Notes: generated by a model not told the origin, from the sequence alone. A stretch of DNA of 64,000 nucleotides from Maricaulis alexandrii (GCF_005871165.1 NZ_SWKP01000006.1:386001-450000), one strand, 5' to 3'; positions 7,264 to 16,568 are shown, counted from the stretch's first letter. Translations and numbers: made by a program.

Positions 7264-10200
7264 TCAATTTTTCCAAGAACGCTTTCTCTTGAGCGCCTTC
7301 AAAACTGGTGGATCTACTTCATCGTCGGGAATTATAGGATCGTCATCCAGACTGATAGCAACTAGGTCTGGATCATTGTCGCCGATCTCCCAAGCGTGGC
7401 GAAAAACCACCTTCTGCTTCAAAATGGCAAGGTCAAACAGGATATCCGGCTCGGAGCTCTGCTCACTAACAATTGCGGGCACAAGCCAATAGCAACCGAA
7501 TTTGGCAAGCTGTGTTCGAAAGGCATCCAAATTAGTCGACGTTTCAGGCAGCATCTTGTGAATCCGAGAAGTGAAAAGCACTTGGTCGCTTTGACGAACC
7601 TGCGCTGCCGCGTGGTCCAGATCAACACCGATCACAACCTTGTAGTGACTTGGATGAGCAACATCGATGCCCGTGACAGCCACAACTCGGATCAGGCCAT
7701 TCTCGTCGCATCTGCCTACGTTCGAACGCCAACCTGTAAAGATTCGTTCAGCGGCAGCCCGATTTCTGAATAAGAGTGCAAAGAAGGGCGGCTGGCCGGG
7801 CGAGTAGATGATGCCGATACCGCTCCAGCCGGCGTTGTCCCAAGCGTCCACGTCAATGATCGAAACGACCTTGCGATTCGTATGTTTTAAGTTTTCGAAG
7901 TCAGGCATATCGGCTGGAGGTTCGCCCTCACCGAACTCTATTGGCTTAGGTTCATGTGTTGCCGACTTGGGCCTGCGAGCCGCCCGGCGGTCCCGGCATT
8001 CTGTAATTCGTCGCTTGGTAGGCGCGAAACGTAGATTTGGGCTATTCTGCAATATGTCTTCGTCTTCATGGTCAATCAGATTGCTGATCGGCGTTACGAT
8101 ATTCGAAAACGCCAATGATCGACCGAACCCTTCCTCATCACCCGCAATTCGCGCCAAGTATTTTTCGGCATCTTCAATGAACATGATGCGCGGTATCAAG
8201 GTGCCGATCACATCCCGAAGAAAAGTCTCAATTACACCGTCCTGTGCGTGGTCAACGGGATCAAAGTTCGCATTGAGCACGATGTCCATCAGTGGGGCAC
8301 CGTCCCCAATCACAAAACCCAATGGAGGCCTATCATCCGACGCTTCAGCGCGGCGGACACGCATTTCCACCTGGCTGATATGTGGCACTGCATCGCCTCC
8401 CGTACTCGTGGCAAAGAACGCCTCAATGCTCCCCAGAAGGGCTTGCGCGACCTGTGATGAATGGCGATCTGAGTCGGCTGTGACAGTCCAGGACACCCCC
8501 ATGACGGGAGACTGAAACTTCGCCTCCCCACCTGCGCCTAGCTCGACGGTTGAGGGAATATCTTCACGGGCTGGCTGGGCTTCAAGCATTTCAAAAAACT
8601 CATCGACTGAGTCTTGATCCGTCTCAGGGGGAAAGTAGCCGTCCGCAACCAGGTCTTCGCCCAGTACGTAAATAAGAGACATTGCAGCACCAATGAGATC
8701 CATTCCCTCAAGCACATCAACAAGGGGGGCCGCCTCTACGATTTGATCGCTGGAAAGCTTCATGATGAGCATTCCGATAACGCCATCTACTATCCGGCGG
8801 TTTTCGCGGTACTCTTTGATTTGGCTTTCTGTCATGCCTCGCTGAGCAAGCAACGCTGTGATGCGGTCCGCAAGAATGAGGTACTTGACGGCATCGATTG
8901 GCCTGCCGAGACGGCAGCATGTCCAAACGAGCTCCAAAACAGCGCTCAACGGCGCTTCGGTATAGTGTTCGTCGACAGTTAGCACCCGCAGCGATGTAGA
9001 CGCTGCCGCCAAGAGAGTGGAGTGAGCAGCCCAGCTAAGCCCCACGGCCTGATATGCTGATGCGACGCCAAGCAAGGCAAGTGTCAGCTCGCCACGATGT
9101 TCAAATTTTATGAGGCGCTGCATCGCACGTCCCAAGGTGCGAATAGCCTCGTAAGGGCTATCGGCGCGAACTTGCTGAAGCCCCCTCTTCAGCAAAACTT
9201 TGCCACCTTCTGCTTCGGTCCGCCTAGTTTCTAGTCCCGCCAACATGACTTCGAACGCGCTGGAGTAGGCCGGCAAATGGCCGAGCGCGTCGCCGAGTTG
9301 CTGAAAAACCTCGACATTCTTTTCAAAAGGAAATTCGCCCATTCGAGGGGCTAGGTTGAAAATTTCCTTCCATTCGCCCAACGCTTCGTCAGTCTGCTCC
9401 GCGTCCCCCATGCACAGCACTAATTTCAAGCCCGCCATTAGCGATTTTGCATATAACGCGCTGTTCTTGCGGGTGTTGTCTGTTGAGATTGGAACCAAAC
9501 GCTCAAGAAGCGATTGATATCTTCGATCCACGTCGGCATCAGCGGGAGAGAGAAGACCATATCGCTGCCCGGAGACCAGGCTTGTGATGACATTGGAAAC
9601 GAGTTCGTAGTCCTGCGGATGGCCGGCGTCGTCTGCTAGACTCAACAATGCATCAAACTGGCTCGCCATAGGCTCAAAGTCGTCATGCCAATAGCATGAT
9701 GTCCACAAGCGTTCATACAGTGCACGAAGTTTTTGTCTTGGAGTGCCGTACTTCGTCGCCAAGCGCTGTGCACGATCAAAACGGCCCTCGGTTTTCGCCT
9801 TAGGGCGCTCTAGTTCGCGAGAAAACATTGCCGCTTCTAGAGCATCATCGGCAAGCTGGTACTCAACGCCCCTGTAGCGATCAGGATCACCTAGCTGCAG
9901 TTCAAGTTGATCCAGCAACGCTCGGCGTTCGGCATCATTTGGACCGAGCCTCTTTTCGGCGGCCGCGCTTGTGGAAATGTGCAGTGCCTTCGCCGCAAGT
10001 TCCAAGTGATCATTTTCAAAAACCTTTTCAACAATCCAGCTCTTGTCCAGCAAGCGAATAGGCAAAGAATGTTCGCGACCTAAATCGTCTTCGATCTGCG
10101 CTCGTTTCTTATCCGGCACAAATTGATTGGTTACGAAGAAAATGCGCGCGTAGCCTCGGCTAGTGCCTATGATCTTCTGCACATCGCTCTTAAACTTCGG

Positions 10201-10599
10201 TTTCCAATCTTTTTTTGCGCTGAACGCAAAAGCCCACCTTTCCGAATTTGAGCCTGTCTCACCGACATACCACCGATCTGCAATTTCTTCGGCGACTGGA
10301 TATGTCTCGGAGTCCACCTTGCTGTCGCCCCCACCTGTAGGGCCAGTTTGCGGGAGCAGGTTCGGACAGATCTCACACTCGGCAAGGCGTCGGGCAAAAT
10401 GCTCAAACTCCTTTTCTTCGCCCCGGCTGGTAAGGCTGTCCAACACGTACTCAAAGACTGCCCGTTCAATGATTGGCGGAGCGTCTTTTGAAGAATCGGA
10501 ATATGCGCCAGGACGCCGCGTACGCATAAAATCCGACGGTTTAAAATTTTCTCCCTGAGGCGCCGCTTCAGGTACAGGATTTTCTTCGGAGTCGCTCAT
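7264..10599 (-). CDS. Large PD-(D/E)xK-like nuclease with helical-repeat body
   Basis: An 1111-residue protein. Residues about 60-150 look like a restriction-endonuclease-like core: 'FEHFARRLAECEICPN', then 'GPTGGGDSKVDSE' (acidic D92/D96) and 'WAFAFSAKKDWK' (Lys after the strand), the order of a PD-(D/E)xK site, though the middle acidic residue is Ser here. A 'YARIFFVTNQ' strand follows. Residues about 250-700 are helix-rich with TPR-like spacing, and a mixed alpha/beta C-terminal region follows. No Walker A motif was found, so it is not a STAND ATPase. I start at the ATG at 10599. It is the last gene of a three-gene minus-strand cluster. An anti-phage nuclease role is plausible but unproven. 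Confidence 0.55.
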   Translation of the reverse strand: MSDSEENPVPEAAPQGENFKPSDFMRTRRPGAYSDSSKDAPPIIERAVFEYVLDSLTSRGEEKEFEHFARRLAECEICPNLLPQTGPTGGGDSKVDSETYPVAEEIADRWYVGETGSNSERWAFAFSAKKDWKPKFKSDVQKIIGTSRGYARIFFVTNQFVPDKKRAQIEDDLGREHSLPIRLLDKSWIVEKVFENDHLELAAKALHISTSAAAEKRLGPNDAERRALLDQLELQLGDPDRYRGVEYQLADDALEAAMFSRELERPKAKTEGRFDRAQRLATKYGTPRQKLRALYERLWTSCYWHDDFEPMASQFDALLSLADDAGHPQDYELVSNVITSLVSGQRYGLLSPADADVDRRYQSLLERLVPISTDNTRKNSALYAKSLMAGLKLVLCMGDAEQTDEALGEWKEIFNLAPRMGEFPFEKNVEVFQQLGDALGHLPAYSSAFEVMLAGLETRRTEAEGGKVLLKRGLQQVRADSPYEAIRTLGRAMQRLIKFEHRGELTLALLGVASAYQAVGLSWAAHSTLLAAASTSLRVLTVDEHYTEAPLSAVLELVWTCCRLGRPIDAVKYLILADRITALLAQRGMTESQIKEYRENRRIVDGVIGMLIMKLSSDQIVEAAPLVDVLEGMDLIGAAMSLIYVLGEDLVADGYFPPETDQDSVDEFFEMLEAQPAREDIPSTVELGAGGEAKFQSPVMGVSWTVTADSDRHSSQVAQALLGSIEAFFATSTGGDAVPHISQVEMRVRRAEASDDRPPLGFVIGDGAPLMDIVLNANFDPVDHAQDGVIETFLRDVIGTLIPRIMFIEDAEKYLARIAGDEEGFGRSLAFSNIVTPISNLIDHEDEDILQNSPNLRFAPTKRRITECRDRRAARRPKSATHEPKPIEFGEGEPPADMPDFENLKHTNRKVVSIIDVDAWDNAGWSGIGIIYSPGQPPFFALLFRNRAAAERIFTGWRSNVGRCDENGLIRVVAVTGIDVAHPSHYKVVIGVDLDHAAAQVRQSDQVLFTSRIHKMLPETSTNLDAFRTQLAKFGCYWLVPAIVSEQSSEPDILFDLAILKQKVVFRHAWEIGDNDPDLVAISLDDDPIIPDDEVDPPVLKALKRKRSWKN

Positions 10600-10688
10600 G
10601 ATCGATCTCAAAAATACCTATAAAGCGCAATCAATGCATCGAGTAATCGCGATTTGACCAGATTTCTTGTTGATACAAATCACGGTTT

Positions 10689-11525
10689 CTAAAGCGAAGT
10701 GCAACCGGGACAAATTGTGGAGGGAGAGCGCCTCACCGTCCGTTGATAGAAGACGTCAGTCAGCTCCGAAGGGTGATAGTGCCTGACGATTTGATCACGC
10801 AGTATCGGTCGCCTTAGGCAGATGCCGAAGTCAACGACAGGCATCCAGTTTGGCTGGTTGACGGAATAATGCGTCCACTCTTGAAGAAGCCGCTCAGCAA
10901 GCTCGCGGCGCATTATCTCCGACAACGAGCCGATGGAAATCTCGGCTTCCAAGATTGTCGGAACCCCTATCTCTCGAAGCAAAGAATGCGCGGCCCATCC
11001 CAAAGCAGATAATATCCATTCACTGCCGTATAGAGCGTAGTGACTGCAATCGCCTATCAGTTCACGGTCGTCTAGCGAGACGAATAAAGTTCCAACATCC
11101 CGATTAAGATCGTCGTCGTTTGCTATAAATTTTTCGAGGCTCTGAAGAAGCGTATCCTGATGCGGTGACAAACTCGCAATCTCACGTGCGTGCTTTGCTA
11201 GCCAATCAGGATCGTTCAGACGAATACCATTCAGGCTAAACACAGATGCATCTTCGACGCGGCAACCGTGAAACACTCGCAATGGAACCTTATTTAGGTC
11301 AGCAGCAAGATTTGCAACCTTTGCGGCGAAGCGCGTATCGCAGACCCCTTCAAATACGCTCTGCCAGTCGGAGTCGTCCCAACAAATGTCGAGACCTCCT
11401 TGATCTCGCAAAGACGCGATTTCTTGACCATCGACAGCAGCTCCGAGCCACCGAGTGAGCGGCCCGATCCATGTAGAGCGGTCTTTCCAATCGATGTAGG
11501 AGCTCCCCCAATCGAAGTTGGTCAT
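10689..11525 (-). CDS. Uncharacterised protein with ADP-ribosyltransferase-like features
   Basis: A 278-residue soluble protein. 'VPLRVFHGCRVEDASVFSLNGIRLND' spans a strand, His and loop that resemble the start of ART-fold toxins (a YHGT-like motif followed by 'GI'), and 'GTLFVSLDDRELIGDCSHYALYGSEWI' resembles a conserved block of an uncharacterised defence-associated family. A catalytic Glu cannot be assigned with confidence. It lies 89 bp upstream of the 1111-residue nuclease-like gene on the same strand and 220 bp downstream of a membrane-protein gene. Moderate codon bias suggests transfer. Treat the ART idea as a hypothesis. Confidence 0.4.
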   Translation of the reverse strand: MTNFDWGSSYIDWKDRSTWIGPLTRWLGAAVDGQEIASLRDQGGLDICWDDSDWQSVFEGVCDTRFAAKVANLAADLNKVPLRVFHGCRVEDASVFSLNGIRLNDPDWLAKHAREIASLSPHQDTLLQSLEKFIANDDDLNRDVGTLFVSLDDRELIGDCSHYALYGSEWILSALGWAAHSLLREIGVPTILEAEISIGSLSEIMRRELAERLLQEWTHYSVNQPNWMPVVDFGICLRRPILRDQIVRHYHPSELTDVFYQRTVRRSPSTICPGCTSL

Positions 11526-11615
11526 TCTGTTGCCCCCATCGTAGATGCTTTCAAGACGGGTAACTTAAGCGTGAGTCAGCTTGGGGATGCAACGGGGCAC
11601 GCAGTGGCCCCTTGC

Positions 11616-11679
11616 CAAGATGCGCGGGTACTACCCCGTGCACATCTTGCGGACGATTTATTTGAGGGCTTATGCCCTC
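11616..11679. repeat. Two stem-loops in the 11526-11745 intergenic gap
   Basis: 11616-11649 is an inverted repeat (CAAGATG...CATCTTG, with inner CGCGGG/CCCGTG pairing) and 11664-11679 is a second hairpin (GAGGGC-TTAT-GCCCTC). They may be an attenuator or a regulatory or recombination site between two same-strand genes. No T-run follows on either strand. Confidence 0.4.
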
Positions 11680-11745
11680 GGCCGTGGTGCAATGACGGGT
11701 CAGCCAGGCTCAATGAGGGCCATGTCTGCACCGCCGCCTCCGCAA

Positions 11746-13092
11746 TCATTCGAAGGGTGGTTTCCAGTCCGGTGTACGCAGGATCAAGCTGACACGGTCC
11801 AGTGTCGCGCCGTCATCCATGGTCGCCTGAACTATAAGTGCTTTTCCGGCCAGTTCGACCTGGCAGCTTTCGCCGGCCAAAACAGCGCTTGAAGCAATGT
11901 CGGGCAGCTCTTCACCAGTCGCCTTGCGAACAAGGATGCGTGCAGCTTCGAGTAGTGTTTGGCGCGAAATGAGCTTGGGATCTTGGTTCCAAATTGCGAG
12001 CGCGAGCTTGAGTTGCTTTGCAGCTTGTTGTGTTCCCTCAATGTAGAGAAATAGCGCGTCCTTCGGCAGAGTGCCGTCGATCTTGACCGGGGAGGATTGT
12101 GTCCACCAATAGTCCAATTCGTCCGCGGCGCGGTGATAGTCTTGAGTGGGTAAGCCGTACTCATCCAGAAAATGGCGCGCTATATTGGGCGACCAACCTT
12201 CCTCATCGGCGACCTTGGGCGGATTTCGCTCGCGATTTCGAGCTTCGAACACTTCCAGTATCGAGCGGCGAATGTCTTGCTTAGAGGCCGCAAACCCGGC
12301 GCTAATATCGCGCGACCAGCGCCGCAGCAGCTCTAATCGCCAGCCGAAGGCCAGAATGGTGTGAAAGTGCGCAAATCTGCGCAGTTCTTCGTCCTCGATC
12401 GTGGACTTGATGCGCAGGAACGCATTCGCATAGGTGACGAAGACAGCCACAGCGAACAGATACGGTAGAAAAAGAACTGTCAGCGTGATGGGCCCGACCA
12501 GCTGGATAAGCGTGTTGAATGAGAACAGGTTTTGAATATTAGCGAGCGCGCTGAGAGCGGCGTGCACCAACACGATTAGCCCTAACGCAGCGAGCAGCCA
12601 TTCGAAGAGCTTTGTAGCGGCATCTGCGCCTTCCTGTCGTCTTCCCTTCTCGTGGAGCAGTGTCAGGCCTGCTGCGATCGGCACGAGCAGAATCTCGGCC
12701 CATAGGGCGAGCGGATAGAAATCGACAACGAACTCGACCAGGACTGTGAGTGCGAAGGTGTCCCGTAGAGCTTTGAGGACGAAGGTTTCCTTTTCACGGA
12801 GTCTGAGCAACCGCCATGTTGCGAGCATGGGCACAGCGAATGCCCATAGGATCGTCGCTTTGATATCCGCGACCGACCAAAGGCCGAACATTGCGAGAAG
12901 CCAGACTTCCAGCACGACCCATATCAAAGTGATGAGAAGGTATTGGTGAAGCGCGGTCGCGCGCGCGAATGTCTTGAATAGTCCGCCAAGAATGCCGCGC
13001 GGTATGGGAAACCAAAGCGCGATTGGGATCACCAATGCGAGCCAGATCACCAATGCGGCTTCGCGGGTATTGAATATCTCGAACCAATTCAT
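11746..13092 (-). CDS. Multi-pass membrane protein with C-terminal cytosolic domain
   Basis: A 448-residue protein of unknown family. The first 230 residues contain about six hydrophobic helices (near 12-32, 50-72, 75-95, 110-135, 163-185 and 195-222). The rest is soluble, with a helical section ('LRRFAHFHTILAFGWRLELL') and a charged C-terminal domain. No known catalytic motif was found. It is first in the minus-strand cluster with the ART-like and nuclease-like genes. Membrane proteins of this shape often act as effectors in defence loci, but the 220-bp gap weakens the operon argument. Confidence 0.5.
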   Translation of the reverse strand: MNWFEIFNTREAALVIWLALVIPIALWFPIPRGILGGLFKTFARATALHQYLLITLIWVVLEVWLLAMFGLWSVADIKATILWAFAVPMLATWRLLRLREKETFVLKALRDTFALTVLVEFVVDFYPLALWAEILLVPIAAGLTLLHEKGRRQEGADAATKLFEWLLAALGLIVLVHAALSALANIQNLFSFNTLIQLVGPITLTVLFLPYLFAVAVFVTYANAFLRIKSTIEDEELRRFAHFHTILAFGWRLELLRRWSRDISAGFAASKQDIRRSILEVFEARNRERNPPKVADEEGWSPNIARHFLDEYGLPTQDYHRAADELDYWWTQSSPVKIDGTLPKDALFLYIEGTQQAAKQLKLALAIWNQDPKLISRQTLLEAARILVRKATGEELPDIASSAVLAGESCQVELAGKALIVQATMDDGATLDRVSLILRTPDWKPPFE

Positions 13093-13166
13093 CGCATGAG
13101 CATATCAAACACGGTCCGATTCTCGTGCGCACGAGCCTTCAGCTAAGTCAAAAGCTGCGGATGACG

Positions 13167-13198
13167 AAAGGCGGCGCGCCGGGAAGCGCGCCGCCTTT
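13167..13198 (-). terminator. Hairpin terminator after the DUF3768 operon
   Basis: AAAGGCGGCGCGC and GCGCGCCGCCTTT are exact complements separated by six bases, so the structure works in either direction. It lies just past the stop of the 13214-13549 gene. Confidence 0.75.
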
Positions 13199-13213
13199 GT
13201 AGGTGATGATCCA

Positions 13214-13549
13214 TCAGAATAGAGCCATCTGATCTTGAGATGGGTCGGTGATGTTGTAGACCTCGCGGGCCATTTTGACGGTTGCGGAGCCCTGGAAGAT
13301 GGGCTTGTCGGAGACATGGTTCACCGTCGTCCAGCCGGCCCAGATTTTCAGGCCGGAACCTGAATAGGCGATGCTGATGGAACCAGGGCCACCAGAGCCG
13401 CCGAAAATGCCGAGTACCTTCGCTAGAAGTTCGGCCAGGCGTTCATCGGTTACGCCTTGAGCGACTTCTTCGCCGTGCCAGGAGATGAGGGAGCGGGTCG
13501 CTCTCTCAAATGCTTCACGCTTGTCAGCGCGTGTCAGAGGTTTGGTCAT
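13214..13549 (-). CDS. Conserved hypothetical protein of mobile elements
   Basis: A 111-residue soluble protein with a Gly-rich turn ('GIFGGSGGPGSISIAYSGSG') and a predicted alpha/beta fold. No function is known to me. The ATG at 13549 has GAGGAG eight bases upstream; a TTG at 13555 is the alternative. It follows the DUF3768 gene with only two bases between stop and start, so it is in the same operon. This looks like one of the small accessory genes that travel with alphaproteobacterial conjugative elements. Confidence 0.6.
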   Translation of the reverse strand: MTKPLTRADKREAFERATRSLISWHGEEVAQGVTDERLAELLAKVLGIFGGSGGPGSISIAYSGSGLKIWAGWTTVNHVSDKPIFQGSATVKMAREVYNITDPSQDQMALF

Positions 13550-13551
13550 GA

Positions 13552-13929
13552 TCAATACTCCTCTGCCAGCATGATGGTGAGGACGCGGTAGGATCGTGCC
13601 GGATCAGCGGGATCTTCGCTGCCCGCCGAACAGGTGCTGTCGGCGTAGTAGTCGATCTTCCAAAAGAGACGCCCGACGCCCTCGATGGAGAAGCCGCCGA
13701 AATCACGTTCACCGTAAGGATCGTTTCCGTCGGTGAAGTCCGAAAAACGGCGCACCTGCATCCAGGCTTCCAGGATTTGCCCTGGTGTGAGCGAGGTCAC
13801 ACCGCGCGTCAGAATTACCATTCCCAGATCCGGCTCATTTGCACCGAGAAAGACCGGGAGTCCGACGCGGGCGCGAAGCTGATCATTCAGCTTCGCAATC
13901 CGCTCGGAGCGGGAAAGGCGGGGGCTCAT
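13552..13929 (-). CDS. DUF3768 domain protein
   Basis: A 125-residue protein matching DUF3768: 'RIAKLNDQLR', 'VILTRGV', 'DPYGERDFG', 'RLFWKIDYY', 'DPADPARSYRVLTIMLAEEY'. The family is widespread on plasmids and integrative elements of Alphaproteobacteria and its function is unknown. The start ATG overlaps the stop of the upstream gene (ATGA), and the next gene begins two bases after its own stop, giving a tight three-gene operon with the terminator at 13167. The family call is confident by motif; the role is not known. Confidence 0.8.
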   Translation of the reverse strand: MSPRLSRSERIAKLNDQLRARVGLPVFLGANEPDLGMVILTRGVTSLTPGQILEAWMQVRRFSDFTDGNDPYGERDFGGFSIEGVGRLFWKIDYYADSTCSAGSEDPADPARSYRVLTIMLAEEY

Positions 13930-14216
13930 TGCCCCGCCTCCACGATTTCGCTGTCGGCCTCGAAGAGGTCGCTTTCCTGACGACGGTCGGCATCGGCCGG
14001 CATGAGGAAGAGCACACCGTCTTTGAGCTCGGTGGGAATGATCGAGAATTTGGCGATCAGGCCCTTGCCGCGCTCGCGGCGTTCGAAGACAGCGCCGATT
14101 TCGACGGGGTAAGCCAGGGTAGGTAGACCGTTGCGATCAGTGCCGTTCTTGGCGGAGAAGCACAGCCGATAGACGGGCGGAGACTTCTTGGTCGGGGTTT
14201 GGGTTTGATTGGACAT
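13926..14216 (-). CDS. Small hypothetical protein, first gene of DUF3768 operon
   Basis: A 96-residue protein whose core reads 'PVYRLCFSAKNG' and 'EIGAVFERRERGKGLIAKFSIIP', probably a small beta-rich fold. The real start is the ATG at 14216, with AGGAAG upstream; longer in-frame starts run into Pro/Arg-rich non-coding translation. Its stop overlaps the DUF3768 start by four bases. It resembles small single-domain proteins of conjugative elements, but I cannot name the family. The upstream gap 14217-14538 holds its promoter region; I recognise no gene there. Confidence 0.6.
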   Translation of the reverse strand: MSNQTQTPTKKSPPVYRLCFSAKNGTDRNGLPTLAYPVEIGAVFERRERGKGLIAKFSIIPTELKDGVLFLMPADADRRQESDLFEADSEIVEAGQ

Positions 14217-14538
14217 GGTGTCTTCCTTTCGATGCTCGGCCGGTGAATTCCGGTCCGATGAAAGGCGGACGGCCGCAGGCGGCGGCATCCCGTCATGGGC
14301 CACACGGGCCGCAGACAAGTTCGATACGAACGCAGGCAAGGCTGGCGCGGGCCGCCCATTGACGGGCCGTGAGGGACATGCCGACGAGCTGGGGCAGACT
14401 TTCATAGATGGGCGGAGATTTACTGATTGAAGCGGTCCGAAAGGCACCAAGGGCCTCTTGCGCAAAGTCGCCATATGGGGTCAGGCTAGAGAACGAGCAC
14501 TCGCCGATCACCAATACAGTTAGAGTGAGACGATTATA

Positions 14539-15381
14539 TTGCAAGAATCGTTTAAATTCCGGCCAACAGCCGTTCGGCTTCTCCGAAGTCGCCTAAAAGC
14601 ATACAAGGCCGATAGGAAAGTCGCTCGCGGATCTTCGTCGGTTGAAGATTTAGTATCTGATATGTGGAGAGAACCAGCGTGTGAAATATACATGCGAGAT
14701 GAAGATGATGAGAGCAAAGGGCTAGTAACATCTATTGAACGATTTATAAATGAAAGCCAATTGCCTCGCCGAATGCGCTTAATTGCGATATCGCAACTTC
14801 TTCTAGCTAGAAAGTATATTTTTGAAAGTGAGGTATTTTTAGGGCCGGATGTTAGCCCACTCGATTGGACGCACTCGTTTTCAGAAAAAATATCAAATCC
14901 GAAGTCAGACATTGCCAGTCGAATAGTGAGGTCGGACATCGCAGGGCGAACAATAAAGTCAAAAATTTCTTATAGAGATGCAACTGAAGGCCGAGTAGGT
15001 AGAAATATTAATAGTGATATTTATCTATACAAATTAGAATGCGACTGCTGCATTCACGCAGAAGAGGTAACCAGAGTATTTTTTCGACGAAAACGCACCT
15101 CAATTTATAGGAAATCAGGACTGGCGTGCGCTACAGCCGATAATAGCCTGCTTATATTCTTTGAGAACGAGTCAGATCGAAAGAAAAGCATTACAAAAAT
15201 CTCTCTTCCTAATGATTGGTTCAGTAAAAGCGATCAGGAAAGAATAAAAGAAAAGGATTTGCTTGGAGCAAAGGTGCACATTGGGATTAATAGTACAATT
15301 AAAACCCTACATGCGGATTTTATGTTGCAACATTGGCTCGCTAGTATTGATTATTTTACCTGGGAAACCCAGATAAGATGA
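14539..15381 (+). CDS. AT-rich hypothetical protein
   Basis: A 280-residue protein with much lower GC than its neighbours and many Ile, Lys, Ser and Asn codons ending in A/T, a sign of recent transfer. No domain is recognised. The C-terminal half has a Cys pair ('ECDCCIHAEE') and alternating strands ('SLLIFFEN', 'KVHIGINSTIKTLHADFMLQHWL'). The start is uncertain: the frame opens at a TTG (14539) and the next Met is about 50 codons in. Its stop overlaps the ATG of the zinc-finger gene (ATGA), so the genes are coupled. Confidence 0.55.
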   Translation: MQESFKFRPTAVRLLRSRLKAYKADRKVARGSSSVEDLVSDMWREPACEIYMRDEDDESKGLVTSIERFINESQLPRRMRLIAISQLLLARKYIFESEVFLGPDVSPLDWTHSFSEKISNPKSDIASRIVRSDIAGRTIKSKISYRDATEGRVGRNINSDIYLYKLECDCCIHAEEVTRVFFRRKRTSIYRKSGLACATADNSLLIFFENESDRKKSITKISLPNDWFSKSDQERIKEKDLLGAKVHIGINSTIKTLHADFMLQHWLASIDYFTWETQIR

Positions 15382-15590
15382 TCGCTGTCACTCCAACTGC
15401 CTGTACAATCTGCTCAGGCACAGGGTCCGTTTCCGGCAAAGACGGGGTAGCGAGGAGCTGCCCAGCATGCAGCGGGAACGGCTGGCAAGATGCGCAACGA
15501 AACGTCCGATATTTATATCGGATGAAGATTTTAGAGAAATGGGTCGCAAAAGAGCGTCAAGAACAAACATTGGCGATGCCGTATTTATAA
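15378..15590 (+). CDS. Small CxxCxGxG zinc-finger protein
   Basis: A 70-residue protein with two DnaJ-type motifs, CTICSGTG and CPACSGNG, spaced to form one zinc site, followed by a basic helix. DnaJ-type fingers of this kind bind unfolded peptides or act as small adaptors. It begins within the stop codon of the preceding AT-rich gene. Its 3' end overlaps the start region of the ankyrin gene in another frame, so either the overlap is real or the two were once one coding region disrupted by a frameshift. Confidence 0.5.
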   Translation: MIAVTPTACTICSGTGSVSGKDGVARSCPACSGNGWQDAQRNVRYLYRMKILEKWVAKERQEQTLAMPYL

Positions 15591-16006
15591 AAAATTTGTT
15601 AAAATTCATTTTTGCGCGTATACTTGACGTTGTGAGAAGCAATAAAAAAACTTATAAAAATGAAGATATTATAAAGTTTGCCGAAATTGGCGACCTTGGA
15701 GCTATTAAGCGATTACTGAAGTCTGGAGCCGATGTGAACACGGCAGATGACGACACTGGCTTCACACCACTACACTATAGTGTTTGCAATAATTGCGATG
15801 ATCTCACAAAATTTCTTATTGAAGAGGCGAATGCAGATGTTCTAATCCGAACAAATGAGAATCTGCTTCCTTCCGATCTCGCCTTCACGGTGGCCAGAAA
15901 TGATTCCATTGGCGACTACTTGATTTCATTAGAATCCGCAGAGAGAGATCGACGCGGCGTCGCATTTTCCGACAACATCCAATCAGGCTTGGATCCTAAT
16001 CCCTAA
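15539..16006 (+). CDS. Ankyrin-repeat protein
   Basis: About 155 residues if started at the ATG at 15539 (an earlier ATG at 15467 lies deeper inside the zinc-finger gene). From about residue 50 it has ankyrin repeats: 'IIKFAEIGDLGAIKRLLKSG', 'GFTPLHYSVCNNCDDLTKFL', then a degenerate third repeat with 'DLAF'. The N-terminal 40 residues include a hydrophobic stretch ('FIKNLLKFIFARILDVV') that may be a membrane helix. Ankyrin proteins mediate protein-protein contact, so it may be a partner or immunity protein of the two upstream AT-rich genes. The exact start is unsure. Confidence 0.55.
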   Translation: MGRKRASRTNIGDAVFIKNLLKFIFARILDVVRSNKKTYKNEDIIKFAEIGDLGAIKRLLKSGADVNTADDDTGFTPLHYSVCNNCDDLTKFLIEEANADVLIRTNENLLPSDLAFTVARNDSIGDYLISLESAERDRRGVAFSDNIQSGLDPNP

Positions 16007-16142
16007 CGCCGATTCGACGAGGATTCCTTCCAACTAAAATCTGACACGCTTTGAGGTGCCGAGCGCCGAGGACGCCTGGCCGGTCCAGGGGCCCCATTGG
16101 ACCGCTTAGCAGCGCTGCCTTCCTCCCTACGGGGAGAGCAAG

Positions 16143-16568
16143 GTGGAAACTCTTGTTCCGCAGGTCTCGATCACCCTGCCGTCAGACGAAGTGATCTATA
16201 CGAAGGCGTTCAAACATGTTCTTGGAGTGAAATTTGATCGCCACCGCCCTTCGCGAATGGGGGGTATTCTGCGCCTGACATCGGCCATCGTTTTGTCCGG
16301 GAACGTGCAGATCCGGAACGCGAACGGCTCTGTGCTCCGCATTCACGAGGGCATCTGCGAGGATGCTTACCCGGAAGGAAAAGGCGAAAATGGCCGCTGG
16401 CATACAGATGCGGTGAAGTGGGCAAAGGAGTGGCCCAAGCGTCCACTGCAAAGGCGCAATGACCTGCGCATCAAGCTTTGGATCGCCTATTTCGCAATCA
16501 TTGGTGATCCAGTTAATCTTGAAATGCACAAAGCGAGCGGATGCCGGGTTTGTGCCGGTCTCTACTAG
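16143..16568 (+). CDS. Hypothetical protein with own terminator
   Basis: A 141-residue protein starting with GTG, preceded by GGGGAGAG. Codon use is regular and it ends just before a strong terminator, which favours this strand over the overlapping antisense frame at 16182-16586. It has alpha/beta composition with 'VSITLPSDEVIYTKAF' and 'RLTSAIVLSGNVQIRN' and ends in a Cys-containing tail. I recognise no family. It sits between the AT-rich cargo genes and the transfer genes of the element. Confidence 0.5.
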   Translation: METLVPQVSITLPSDEVIYTKAFKHVLGVKFDRHRPSRMGGILRLTSAIVLSGNVQIRNANGSVLRIHEGICEDAYPEGKGENGRWHTDAVKWAKEWPKRPLQRRNDLRIKLWIAYFAIIGDPVNLEMHKASGCRVCAGLY

